From assembly GCF_013155465.1 (NCBI RefSeq), contig NZ_JABJVX010000001.1, forward strand, positions 434,001 through 498,000: a stretch of 64,000 nucleotides of DNA. The letters are read 5' to 3'. Source of the DNA: Alterinioella nitratireducens (GTDB lineage: Bacteria; Pseudomonadota; Alphaproteobacteria; Rhodobacterales; Rhodobacteraceae). How positions within the stretch are numbered: the stretch's first letter is position 1; every line of letters begins with the position of its first letter. Made by a program: the position numbers and the translations under genes. Below are positions 1-7,381 of this stretch, piece by piece. Under the pieces are notes generated by a model. The model worked only from the letters and a program-made list of their open reading frames with translations, did no database searches and was not told the origin of the DNA.

Positions 1-599
1 AGCTTGGTGAACAGCGTCACAAGGTAGCTCTCGGCCTCTGTCATCGGGTCGTGCCCCGGCCCCAGAACGGCGCGAATCTGCACGTCGAAATCGGCGTAAT
101 GCTGCGTCAGCGCCCAGATCGAGATGATCAGGTGATGCGGGTCGATCCGCGCCAGCCGCCCGGCCCGCGACCAGCCCGCGATCACAGTCGCCTTTTCATC
201 GACCAGCCGCTTGAGATCGCCCTCCAATGCCGCCAGCATCCGCGGCGCGCCTTGCAGGATTTCGTTGGCGAAGAGCTTGCTTTCACGCGGAAAATCCCGG
301 CTCATCTGCAATTTGCGCCGGACATAGGCCAAAAGCTCGGCCACCGGGTCGCCGCCGGCATCCAGCTTGCGCAGCGGGTCCAGCCAGGTCTGCATCAGCC
401 GGTCCATAAGGGTGACGTGAATCGCCTCCTTCGAGGGGAAGTAATAGAGCAGGTTGGGTTTTGACAGCCCCGCCTCGGCGGCGATCTGGTCCAGCGTTGC
501 GCCGCGAAACCCGTGGCGCGAGAACACCTCCAGCCCGGCATTCAGGATGTTCTCGGTATTCTTGCGCTGAATTCGTGTGCGCGGCGGCTGCAGGTTCAT
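1..599 (-). CDS. TetR family regulator, RutR-like (partial, C-terminus beyond window)
   Basis: Transcription regulator read leftward; no stop occurs before the window edge, so the C-terminus is missing (199 codons seen). Residues about 12-60 form a TetR helix-turn-helix, with the recognition region followed by LLYYFPSKEA, which is characteristic of RutR/YcdC-type TetR proteins. The ligand-binding half continues with SRDFPRESKLFANEIL, again RutR-like. RutR in Escherichia coli senses uracil/thymine and controls pyrimidine catabolism. Here the gene is divergent from a ureido-hydrolase and dihydropyrimidinase operon, and a RutR-type palindrome lies between them, so control of that operon is the natural inference. 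The ATG at 597-599 is the first one upstream of the HTH. Confidence 0.88.
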   Translation of the reverse strand, partial: MNLQPPRTRIQRKNTENILNAGLEVFSRHGFRGATLDQIAAEAGLSKPNLLYYFPSKEAIHVTLMDRLMQTWLDPLRKLDAGGDPVAELLAYVRRKLQMSRDFPRESKLFANEILQGAPRMLAALEGDLKRLVDEKATVIAGWSRAGRLARIDPHHLIISIWALTQHYADFDVQIRAVLGPGHDPMTEAESYLVTLFTK

Positions 600-668
600 C
601 CCCGTCCCTCGAATCTCGCGCCAAATCCGACAAAGCGCCATGCTATTTCTTGACTGACCATATCCCTC

Positions 669-697
669 TGATAGCCTGTTCTTGACCGATTGGTCAA
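669..697 (-). promoter_or_regulatory. RutR-type operator overlapping a leftward promoter
   Basis: Positions 682-697 read TTGACCGATTGGTCAA, an inverted repeat of TTGACC and GGTCAA. It differs at one position from the published E. coli RutR consensus TTGACCAnnTGGTCAA. On the minus strand its right half supplies a -35 box TTGACC (697-692), followed after 17 bases by a -10-like CTATCA (674-669). A bound repressor would therefore cover the regulator's own promoter and could also affect the rightward operon. The operator match is seen directly; autoregulation is inferred. Confidence 0.75.
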
Positions 698-836
698 AAA
701 GAACAATCAAGCCGGCCGGAGTTTTGTCTGCGGCTGTCAGGACCAGGGGGGAAGATGACCAGGATCAGACCTGTTCGGCGCGGCGCGTTTGACGGTGCCA
801 AGCCCCCCTTTGACATGAACGCGAAGGAGAGCCCGA

Positions 837-2087
837 ATGCCCGCCCCCGGTGAAAACCTCAAGATCGACGGCAGCCGCCTTTGGGACAGCCTGATGGAGA
901 TGGCCAGGATCGGCCCCGGCGTCGCGGGCGGCAACAACCGCCAGACCCTGACCGATGAGGATGCCGAGGGCCGCGCGCTGTTCCAGAAATGGTGCGAGGC
1001 GGCGGGCCTGTCCATGGGGCTTGACGAGATGGGCAACATGTTCGCGCGGCGTGAGGGCACGGATCCGGAAGCACTGCCGGTCTATGTCGGCTCTCACCTC
1101 GATACGCAGCCCACGGGCGGCAAGTATGACGGCGTGTTGGGCGTGCTTGGGGGCCTCGAAATCATCCGCACGCTCAATGATTTGGGCATCAAGACGAAAC
1201 ACCCCATCGTGGTGACGAACTGGACCAACGAGGAGGGCACGCGCTATGCCCCCGCGATGCTGTCCTCGGGCGTCTTCGCGGGCAAGCATGACCGCGATTG
1301 GGCCTACGACCGCATCGACGCGGAGGGCAAGCGTTTCGGCGATGAGCTGGAGCGCATCGGCTGGAAAGGCACCGAGAAGGTCGGCGAGCGCAAGATGCAC
1401 GCCATGTTCGAGCTGCATATCGAACAGGGCCCGATTCTGGAGGCCGAGGGCAAGGATATCGGTGTCGTCACCCACGGGCAGGGTCTGCGCTGGATCGAAT
1501 GCACCGTGACGGGCAAGGAAAGCCATACCGGCTCGACCCCCATGGCGATGCGCAGGAATGCGGGGCGCGGCCTCGCGCTGATCACCGAGCTGGTGCATGA
1601 AATCGCCATGGACAACCAGCCCAATGCCGTGGGCGCGATCGGCCATATCGACATCTACCCCAACAGCCGCAACATCATCCCCGGCCGCGCGGTCTTCACC
1701 GTCGACATGCGCACCCATCTTCTGGACAAGCTCAACGGGATGGTGGAGGAGTTCAACGCCCGCGCGCCGAAACTCTGCGAAGATATCGGCGTGGAATTCT
1801 CATCCGAGATCGTCGGCCAGTTCGACCCGCCCGCCTTTGACGAGGGCTGCGTCGCCGCCGTGCGCAATGCCGCCGAACGGCTTGGCTATTCGCATATGGA
1901 TATTGTCTCGGGCGCGGGCCATGATGCGTGCTGGATCAATGATGTGGCGCCGACGGCGATGGTGATGTGCCCCTGTGTCGATGGCCTCAGCCATAACGAG
2001 GCCGAGGAGATCAGCCCGGAATGGGCCGAGGCCGGGGCCAATGTGCTGATGCACGCGGTGGTCGAAACGGCGGAGATCGTGGAATGA
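837..2087 (+). CDS. Zn-dependent hydrolase, M20 family (beta-ureidopropionase / N-carbamoyl amino acid hydrolase type)
   Basis: 416 aa amidohydrolase of the family that includes beta-ureidopropionase, N-carbamoyl-L-amino acid hydrolase and allantoate amidohydrolase. It removes the carbamoyl group from a ureido acid, releasing ammonia and CO2. Metal-site motifs are visible: GSHLDT (His87), GKYDGVLG (Asp98), TNEEG (Glu132/133), HIEQGP (His194) and GLSHNEAE (His386), with the lid/dimerisation domain between about 210 and 330. Start: ATG at 837 follows an AAGGAG at about 823. Next to dihydropyrimidinase the most likely role is the last step of reductive pyrimidine breakdown (N-carbamoyl-beta-alanine to beta-alanine). 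A hydantoin-derived substrate cannot be excluded. Confidence 0.88.
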   Translation: MPAPGENLKIDGSRLWDSLMEMARIGPGVAGGNNRQTLTDEDAEGRALFQKWCEAAGLSMGLDEMGNMFARREGTDPEALPVYVGSHLDTQPTGGKYDGVLGVLGGLEIIRTLNDLGIKTKHPIVVTNWTNEEGTRYAPAMLSSGVFAGKHDRDWAYDRIDAEGKRFGDELERIGWKGTEKVGERKMHAMFELHIEQGPILEAEGKDIGVVTHGQGLRWIECTVTGKESHTGSTPMAMRRNAGRGLALITELVHEIAMDNQPNAVGAIGHIDIYPNSRNIIPGRAVFTVDMRTHLLDKLNGMVEEFNARAPKLCEDIGVEFSSEIVGQFDPPAFDEGCVAAVRNAAERLGYSHMDIVSGAGHDACWINDVAPTAMVMCPCVDGLSHNEAEEISPEWAEAGANVLMHAVVETAEIVE

Positions 2088-2291
2088 GAACAGCCATTGC
2101 TCTGATCGGGGTCGGGCCCGCCGATCGCCTTGGATCACATCCCCGCGGACATGCCCGGGGAGTCGATCCGGCAGGGCACGGTCGATGGCTGCGATCGGGA
2201 CAGGCAACACGTGCCACGGGACTCGATCCAGAGTCCGGTGCGTGATGAGGAAAACGTGCCGGTCTGCCTGTAGGGAGCGTGGTAAAACTCA

Positions 2292-2639
2292 ATGAATCTA
2301 AGTGAATTTGTCAAACAAACCTTACTCCAGATCACGGACGGAGTTGCTGATGCGCAAGAAGAAGCAAAGCTGTTTGTTGCGCCCGGCATGGTCGAGGGTG
2401 TCAGTAAAACTGATGGGCAATTGGTCACGTTTGAAGTTGCGGTGACTATCAATGCTGAGGGTGGCGGTGGAATCTCCGTTCTCAGTTTTGGAGAATTGAA
2501 GGGTAATGTCGCCAAGGAGTCAGTGAGTCGAATATCGTTCGAAGTGCCGGTCCACTTCAATGCACCGACGCGAGCGAACCGTAGGCACTGGGAAAACGAC
2601 GGCCCGCTAAATCCAGTTAACTTGGAGGAAAAACAATGA
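2292..2639 (+). CDS. small conserved-looking protein of unknown function inserted in the pyrimidine operon
   Basis: 115 aa, not confidently recognised. An amphipathic N-terminal helix (LSEFVKQTLLQITDGVADAQ, residues 3-22) is followed by a beta segment VTFEVAVT, a Gly-rich turn and a closing strand SRISFEVPV. This helix-plus-beta pattern loosely recalls small trypsin-co-occurring (Trypco2-like) domains, but that is only a resemblance. Base composition is close to even, clearly less GC-rich than the genes on both sides, and codons ending in A or T are common, which suggests a foreign origin. Its stop overlaps the start of dihydropyrimidinase (ATGA), and the dihydropyrimidinase ribosome site TTGGAGGA lies inside its last codons, so the two may be translationally coupled. 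Confidence 0.6.
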   Translation: MNLSEFVKQTLLQITDGVADAQEEAKLFVAPGMVEGVSKTDGQLVTFEVAVTINAEGGGGISVLSFGELKGNVAKESVSRISFEVPVHFNAPTRANRRHWENDGPLNPVNLEEKQ

Positions 2640-4099
2640 CCACGAAAGTGATCAAGAGTGGCATGGTCTGCACCGCCGACCGCACCTGGAGGGCCGATGT
2701 GCTGATCGAGGGCGAGACCATCAAACAGATCGGCGAGGATCTGAAAGGCGATGAATATATTGACGCGGAAGGCGCCTATGTCATCCCCGGCGGCATCGAC
2801 CCGCATACCCATCTGGAAATGCCCTTCATGGGCACGACGGCGGCGGAAACCTTCGAATCCGGCACCTGGGCGGCGGCGACGGGCGGCACCACGATGGTGG
2901 TCGATTTCTGCCTGCCGGGCGCCGATGGCAGCATCAAGAACGCGATCAATGAGTGGCACCGGAAATCGGCGCCACAGATCTGCTCGGATATCGGCTATCA
3001 CATGGCCGTCACGGGATGGGATGAGAGCGTCTTCAACGAGATGAAGGATGCCGTCGATATGGGCGTCAACTCGTTCAAGCATTTCATGGCCTACAAGGGC
3101 GCATTGATGATCGAGGATGACGAGATGTTCGCCTCGTTCAAGCGCTGCAAGGAGCTTGGCGCGCTTCCCATGGTGCATGCCGAAAACGGCGATCTGGTCG
3201 CCGACATGCAGGAACAGATGATGGCGAAGGGCATCACCGGGCCGGAAGGCCACGCCTATTCGCGCCCGCCCGAATTCGAGGGCGAGGCAGCGAACCGCGC
3301 GATTACCATCGCCGATGCGGCGGGCGTGCCTCTCTACATCGTGCATGTCTCCTGTGAACAGGCGCATGAGGCCATAAGGCGCGCGCGGCAAAAGGGGATG
3401 CGGGTCTATGGCGAGCCTCTCATACAATTCCTGACGCTCGATGAATCGGAGTATTTCAACAAGGATTGGGACCATGCCGCGCGCCGCGTGATGTCGCCGC
3501 CCTTCCGCAACAAGGAACACCAGCAGAGCCTCTGGGCGGGGTTGCAGGCCGGATCGTTGCAGGTCGTGGCCACCGATCACGCCGCCTTCAATACCGAACA
3601 GAAACGCGCAGGGAGAGACGATTTCCGGATCATTCCCAACGGCTCGAACGGGCTGGAGGAGCGCCTGGCCGTCTTGTGGACGGAAGGCGTGGAAACCGGT
3701 CGCCTGACGCCGAACGAATTTGTCGCGGCCACTTCAACGAACGTCGCCAAGATATTGAATATCTACCCTAAAAAGGGCGCGATCGTCGAAGGGGCGGATG
3801 CCGATATTGTGGTCTGGGATCCCAAGATCTCCAAGACGATCAGCGCGTCGAACCACCATTCGGTGCTGGATTACAACGTCTTCGAGGGCTTCGACGTGAC
3901 CGCTCAGGCGCGCTACACGCTGAGCCGGGGCGAGGTCATCTGGGCCTGGGGGCAGAACAGCCAGCCGCAACCGGGCCGGGGCCGCTTCGTGCCGCGCCCG
4001 CCTTTCCCCTCGGCGCATGAGGCGCTGAGCAAATGGAAGGCGCTGACCGCACCCAAGCAGATCAACCGCGATCCGCTGAACATTCCGGCGGGGATCTGA
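2636..4099 (+). CDS. hydA: dihydropyrimidinase / D-hydantoinase
   Basis: 487 aa cytosolic amidohydrolase that opens 5,6-dihydrouracil or dihydrothymine (or hydantoins) to the N-carbamoyl acid. Metal motifs are in order: DPHTHLEMP (His57, His59), the lysine segment SFKHFMAYKG (146-155) that holds the carboxylated lysine in this family, MVHAENGD (His181), YIVHVSCEQA and VATDHAAF. Length is normal for the family. ATG at 2636 is preceded by GGAGG and overlaps the upstream stop. It works with the 837-2087 hydrolase in the reductive pyrimidine route. Dihydropyrimidine dehydrogenase, the first enzyme of that route, is not in the window and may lie beyond its left edge. Confidence 0.95.
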   Translation: MTTKVIKSGMVCTADRTWRADVLIEGETIKQIGEDLKGDEYIDAEGAYVIPGGIDPHTHLEMPFMGTTAAETFESGTWAAATGGTTMVVDFCLPGADGSIKNAINEWHRKSAPQICSDIGYHMAVTGWDESVFNEMKDAVDMGVNSFKHFMAYKGALMIEDDEMFASFKRCKELGALPMVHAENGDLVADMQEQMMAKGITGPEGHAYSRPPEFEGEAANRAITIADAAGVPLYIVHVSCEQAHEAIRRARQKGMRVYGEPLIQFLTLDESEYFNKDWDHAARRVMSPPFRNKEHQQSLWAGLQAGSLQVVATDHAAFNTEQKRAGRDDFRIIPNGSNGLEERLAVLWTEGVETGRLTPNEFVAATSTNVAKILNIYPKKGAIVEGADADIVVWDPKISKTISASNHHSVLDYNVFEGFDVTAQARYTLSRGEVIWAWGQNSQPQPGRGRFVPRPPFPSAHEALSKWKALTAPKQINRDPLNIPAGI

Positions 4100-4510
4100 A
4101 TGAGAGGTCCCGAAGCGGTGCTGGAAACGGCGCTTTATGCACGGAATCTGGACGAGACCGCCGGGTTCTACGCCGATGTGATCGGGCTGCGGGAACATTC
4201 GCGCAGCGAGGGGCGGCACGTGTTTTTCGAATGCGGGCCGGGCATGGTGATGCTGTTCAATCCCGATGCGACCGAAGTGCCCGGCGGCAAGCTGCCGGTG
4301 CCGCCGCATGGCGCGCGCGGGCCGGGGCATGTGTGTTTTCGCGTGGATGCTCAGGCACTTGACGGATGGGCGTCGTGGTTCGAAGGGCAGGGGGTCGGGA
4401 TCGAGTCCGATTTTTTCTGGCCCAACGGGGCGCGGTCGATCTATGTGCGTGATCCTGCGCGGAACTCGGTCGAGGTGAGCGAGCCGAAACTTTGGGGGCG
4501 TCCGGTATGA
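4100..4510 (+). CDS. VOC (glyoxalase/bleomycin resistance) superfamily protein
   Basis: 136 aa with the paired beta-alpha-beta-beta-beta modules of the vicinal oxygen chelate fold: LETALYARNLDETAGFYAD at the N-terminus, HVFFECGPGMVMLF, then GHVCFRVDA at mid-length and YVRDPARNSVEVSEPKLW at the C-terminus. GHVCF and the late NSVEV segment supply typical metal-ligand positions. The substrate cannot be told from sequence. Start ATG directly follows the hydA stop and its own stop overlaps the next gene (ATGA), so it belongs to the operon. It may act on an intermediate or by-product of the pyrimidine pathway, but this is inference. Confidence 0.8.
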   Translation: MRGPEAVLETALYARNLDETAGFYADVIGLREHSRSEGRHVFFECGPGMVMLFNPDATEVPGGKLPVPPHGARGPGHVCFRVDAQALDGWASWFEGQGVGIESDFFWPNGARSIYVRDPARNSVEVSEPKLWGRPV

Positions 4511-5283
4511 GTGTCATTCAGGCCAAGAATCTCGACCTGACCTTCCAGACCAATGACGGTCCGGTCCATGCGCTCAAGGATGTCTCGCTCGAAATCGGGA
4601 AGGGCGAGTTTGTCAGCTTCATCGGCCCCTCGGGCTGTGGCAAGACGACCTTCCTGCGCACGATGGCGGCGCTTGAAAACCCCACCGGCGGGAGCATCAC
4701 CGTCAACGGGATGAGCGCGGATGAGGCGCGGCGCAACCGGGCCTATGGCTATGTCTTCCAGGCGGCGGGGCTCTACCCGTGGCGGACCATCGAGAAGAAC
4801 ATCAAGCTGCCGCTGGAGATCATGGGATTCGACCGCGCCGAGCAGGAGCGGCGCGTGAGGGACGTGCTGCAACTCGTTGATCTGGAAGGATTTGGCAAGA
4901 AGTACCCCTGGCAGTTATCGGGCGGGATGCAGCAGCGGGCCTCCATCGCGCGGGCGCTGGCCTTCGATGCCGATATCCTGTTGATGGACGAGCCGTTCGG
5001 GGCGCTCGACGAGATCGTGCGCGACCATCTGAACGAGCAATTGCTCAAGCTTTGGGCGCGCACGACCAAGACGATTGCCTTCGTCACCCACTCGATCCCC
5101 GAGGCGGTCTATCTCTCCACCAAGATCGTGGTGATGAGCCCGCGGCCGGGGCGGATCTCGGACGTGATCGAGAGCGATCTGCCGACGGAACGCCCCCTCG
5201 ATATCCGCGATACGCCGGAGTTTCTGGAGATCGCGCATCGGGTGCGCGACGGGCTCAGGGCGGGGCATGCCTATGACGATTGA
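4507..5283 (+). CDS. ABC transporter ATP-binding protein (nitrate/sulfonate/NMT1-type importer)
   Basis: 258 aa ATPase energising the importer encoded by the next three genes. Visible motifs: Walker A GPSGCGKTT, Q-loop VFQAAGLYPW, signature LSGGMQQR, Walker B ILLMDEPFGALDE and switch His in VTHSIPEA. The sequence is of the SsuB/TauB/ThiZ type. ATG at 4507 overlaps the upstream stop; an in-frame TTG at 4492 is less likely because it has no ribosome site. Import of a pyrimidine or related ring compound is inferred from the operon and the NMT1-like binding protein. Confidence 0.93.
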   Translation: MSVIQAKNLDLTFQTNDGPVHALKDVSLEIGKGEFVSFIGPSGCGKTTFLRTMAALENPTGGSITVNGMSADEARRNRAYGYVFQAAGLYPWRTIEKNIKLPLEIMGFDRAEQERRVRDVLQLVDLEGFGKKYPWQLSGGMQQRASIARALAFDADILLMDEPFGALDEIVRDHLNEQLLKLWARTTKTIAFVTHSIPEAVYLSTKIVVMSPRPGRISDVIESDLPTERPLDIRDTPEFLEIAHRVRDGLRAGHAYDD

Positions 5284-5296
5284 GGCCGTGAAACCC

Positions 5297-5334
5297 GTGT
5301 ACACCCCCTGTACACCCCCCCATGCACCCCCCGT
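5297..5334 (+). repeat. tandem C-rich direct repeats between ATPase and permease genes
   Basis: The 69-base spacer between the ATPase and permease genes contains GTGTACACCCC, then CTGTACACCCC, then CATGCACCCC and CCGTGCAG in succession, about three imperfect copies of a TGTACACCCC-like unit. No other operon junction in this locus has such a spacer; the rest overlap or abut. Purpose unknown; it could be a slippage-prone repeat or a structure affecting translation of the permease. Confidence 0.5.
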
Positions 5335-5352
5335 GCAGACGAGGGGCGCGCG

Positions 5353-6405
5353 ATGACGGCGCTGACCAATCCCGCCCCGCGCCGCACCCTGCTGGCGCAT
5401 CTCTTCGCCAGCCTGCGCGGCGCGCTGCCGGTCGTGGTGGTGGTGGCGGCGCTTCTGGGCCTTTGGCTGGCCGCCGTCGCGCCGATGAATTTCCGGCTGG
5501 CGCTGGATGCGGCGATGCGCGGCGGCGAAGACGTGACGCCCGCGACGCCGGACGAACAGGGCGAGACCGGGCTGGTGCGGCTGATGATCGACAATCCCGG
5601 CGTCATCCCCGCCGCCTACGCGTTCGAGCGTCCGCGCCTGCCGAGGCCGCAGGATGTCGTGGTGGAGATGTATGAAAACACCATCGGCCTCGCGCGCGGT
5701 TGCGAGTTCACCGGGTGGGGCGCGGGCCGCGAGCATTGGACGGGCCTTTCCGAGGGCTGCCTGCGGGTCGTCAACAACCGCCGGTCGCTGCTGTTCCACG
5801 CCTGGCAGACGCTGGCGCCGACGCTGTTGGGCTTTGCCATCGGCACCGGGCTTGGGATTCTGCTGGCCGTGGGGATCGTGCATAACCGGACCATGGATCT
5901 CAGCGTGATGCCCTGGGCGATTGCCTCGCAGACCATCCCGATCCTTGCCATCGCGCCGATGGTCATCGTGGTGCTGAACGCGGTCGGGGTGCAGGGGTTG
6001 CTGCCGAAATCGCTCATATCGAGTTACCTGAGCTTCTTTCCCGTCGTGGTCGGCATGGTGAAGGGGTTGCGATCCCCGCGCGGCATGGAGCTGGACCTGA
6101 TGCGCACCTATTCGGCCAGCGGCGCCCAGGTGTTCTGGAAGCTGCGGCTGCCCGCCTCGCTGCCCTATCTCTTCGCCTCGCTCAAGATCGGCATCGCGGC
6201 GGCCCTGGTCGGCACCATCGTGGCGGAACTGCCGACGGGGGCGCGGTTCGGGCTTGGGGCGCGGCTGCTCTCGGGCAGTTATTACGGGCAGACTGTACAG
6301 ATCTGGGCCGCGCTCTTGATGGCCGCACTTTGCGCGGCGGTGCTGGTCTGGCTGATCGGCGCGGTGGAGCGCAGGGTTCTGGACAGAATGGGGTTGGCGC
6401 GATGA
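5353..6405 (+). CDS. ABC transporter permease with large N-terminal periplasmic insert
   Basis: 350 aa inner-membrane subunit of the BPD_transp_1 family. A first membrane segment (about residues 25-45) is followed by roughly 100 hydrophilic residues containing two cysteines (GCEFTGW and GCLRVV). The usual five-helix core runs from about 145 onward. The ATPase-docking EAA loop appears as DLMRTYSASGAQVFWKLRLP. The insert makes it longer than typical SsuC/ThiX-type permeases and may contact the binding protein. ATG at 5353; the stop overlaps the next permease (ATGA). Confidence 0.88.
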   Translation: MTALTNPAPRRTLLAHLFASLRGALPVVVVVAALLGLWLAAVAPMNFRLALDAAMRGGEDVTPATPDEQGETGLVRLMIDNPGVIPAAYAFERPRLPRPQDVVVEMYENTIGLARGCEFTGWGAGREHWTGLSEGCLRVVNNRRSLLFHAWQTLAPTLLGFAIGTGLGILLAVGIVHNRTMDLSVMPWAIASQTIPILAIAPMVIVVLNAVGVQGLLPKSLISSYLSFFPVVVGMVKGLRSPRGMELDLMRTYSASGAQVFWKLRLPASLPYLFASLKIGIAAALVGTIVAELPTGARFGLGARLLSGSYYGQTVQIWAALLMAALCAAVLVWLIGAVERRVLDRMGLAR

Positions 6406-7352
6406 ATGCGGGAGGGAATGAGGTCCTTCGAAGGACCTCACGAGGCACTTCGAAGAGCCTTGTGCGCCTTGGGCTGATCGCGGGGCTGGTTGTCATTGCC
6501 GCGGCTCTGGACTGGCGCGCGGGGCTGCTCCTGGCGATCTGGTTCGGGGCCTGGGGGCTGAACACGGTGCTCTCGGTCCGGCCCACGCAGGTGACGCGGT
6601 TCGCGGTGCCGGTGATCTTCGGGCTGACGCTGCTGGTGCTGTGGCAGGTTTCGGTCCGGCTCTATGATGTGAACCAGGTGATCCTGCCCGCGCCGTCCGA
6701 TATCTGGGTCGAGATCCGGACCAACGGGCCGATCCTGTGGGCCGATTTCGTGCAGACCGTCGTGAAGGGGGCGCTGAGCGGCTATATCATCGGCGCGGCT
6801 CTGGCCATCGGGACGGCGATCGCGGTGGACCGCTCGCCGTTTCTGCAACGCGGTCTGCTGCCGGTCGGCAATTTCATCGCGGCGCTGCCCATCGTGGGAA
6901 CCGCGCCGATCCTGGTCATGTGGTTCGGTTTCGGCTGGCAATCCAAGGCCGCCGTGGTCGTGGTCATGGTGTTCTTTCCGATCCTGGTGAACACGGTCGC
7001 GGGCCTCAAGGCCAGTGACGCGATGCAGCGCGACCTGATGCGCACCTATGCGGCAAGCTATTGGCAGGGCCTGTTCAGGCTGCGCCTGCCTGCGGCCTTG
7101 CCCTTTATCTTCAATGGCCTCAAGGTCTGCACCACGCTGGCGCTGATCGGGGCGATTGTGGCGGAATTCTTCGGCTCGCCCATCGTGGGCATGGGGTTCC
7201 GCATCAAGACCAGTTTCGGCGCGCTGGAACTGGCGATGGTCTGGGCCGAGATCGCGGTGGCCGCCGTGGCGGGCTCGGCGCTTTACGGGCTGGTTGCCTG
7301 GATCGAGGCGCGCATGACCTTCTGGCATCCGTCGCAGCGCGGCAAGACATGA
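6402..7352 (+). CDS. second ABC transporter permease of the importer
   Basis: 316 aa BPD_transp_1 permease. Two hydrophobic segments at about 22-60 and another at about 66-85 precede the five-helix core. The EAA loop is DLMRTYAASYWQGLFRLRLP, closely resembling the first permease, so the two probably form a heterodimer. ATG at 6402 overlaps the preceding stop; a longer in-frame reading to 6330 lies inside the upstream gene and is rejected. Codons 7-20 coincide with a pair of palindromes (6419-6460), which encode the polar stretch EVLRRTSRGTSKS. Confidence 0.9.
   Translation: MNAGGNEVLRRTSRGTSKSLVRLGLIAGLVVIAAALDWRAGLLLAIWFGAWGLNTVLSVRPTQVTRFAVPVIFGLTLLVLWQVSVRLYDVNQVILPAPSDIWVEIRTNGPILWADFVQTVVKGALSGYIIGAALAIGTAIAVDRSPFLQRGLLPVGNFIAALPIVGTAPILVMWFGFGWQSKAAVVVVMVFFPILVNTVAGLKASDAMQRDLMRTYAASYWQGLFRLRLPAALPFIFNGLKVCTTLALIGAIVAEFFGSPIVGMGFRIKTSFGALELAMVWAEIAVAAVAGSALYGLVAWIEARMTFWHPSQRGKT
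6419..6460 (+). repeat. two adjacent palindromes centred on TTCGAA inside the permease 5' coding region
   Basis: Positions 6419-6440 form a perfect 22-base palindrome centred on TTCGAA (left arm TGAGGTCCTTC). It is followed directly by an imperfect 18-base palindrome at 6443-6460 (AGGC..TTCGAA..GCCT). Both fall within the first 20 codons. In RNA they would form two back-to-back hairpins just downstream of the start codon. A REP-like insertion or a translational damper is possible; neither is shown. Confidence 0.7.
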
Positions 7353-7381
7353 CAAGAACCATAACTCTGGGAGGAAAGACA

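Noticed and set aside
2084-2245. 54-codon frame overlapping the end of the M20 hydrolase gene
   Set aside because: No ribosome site and Arg/Gly-rich shadow-like composition; no homology pattern recognised.
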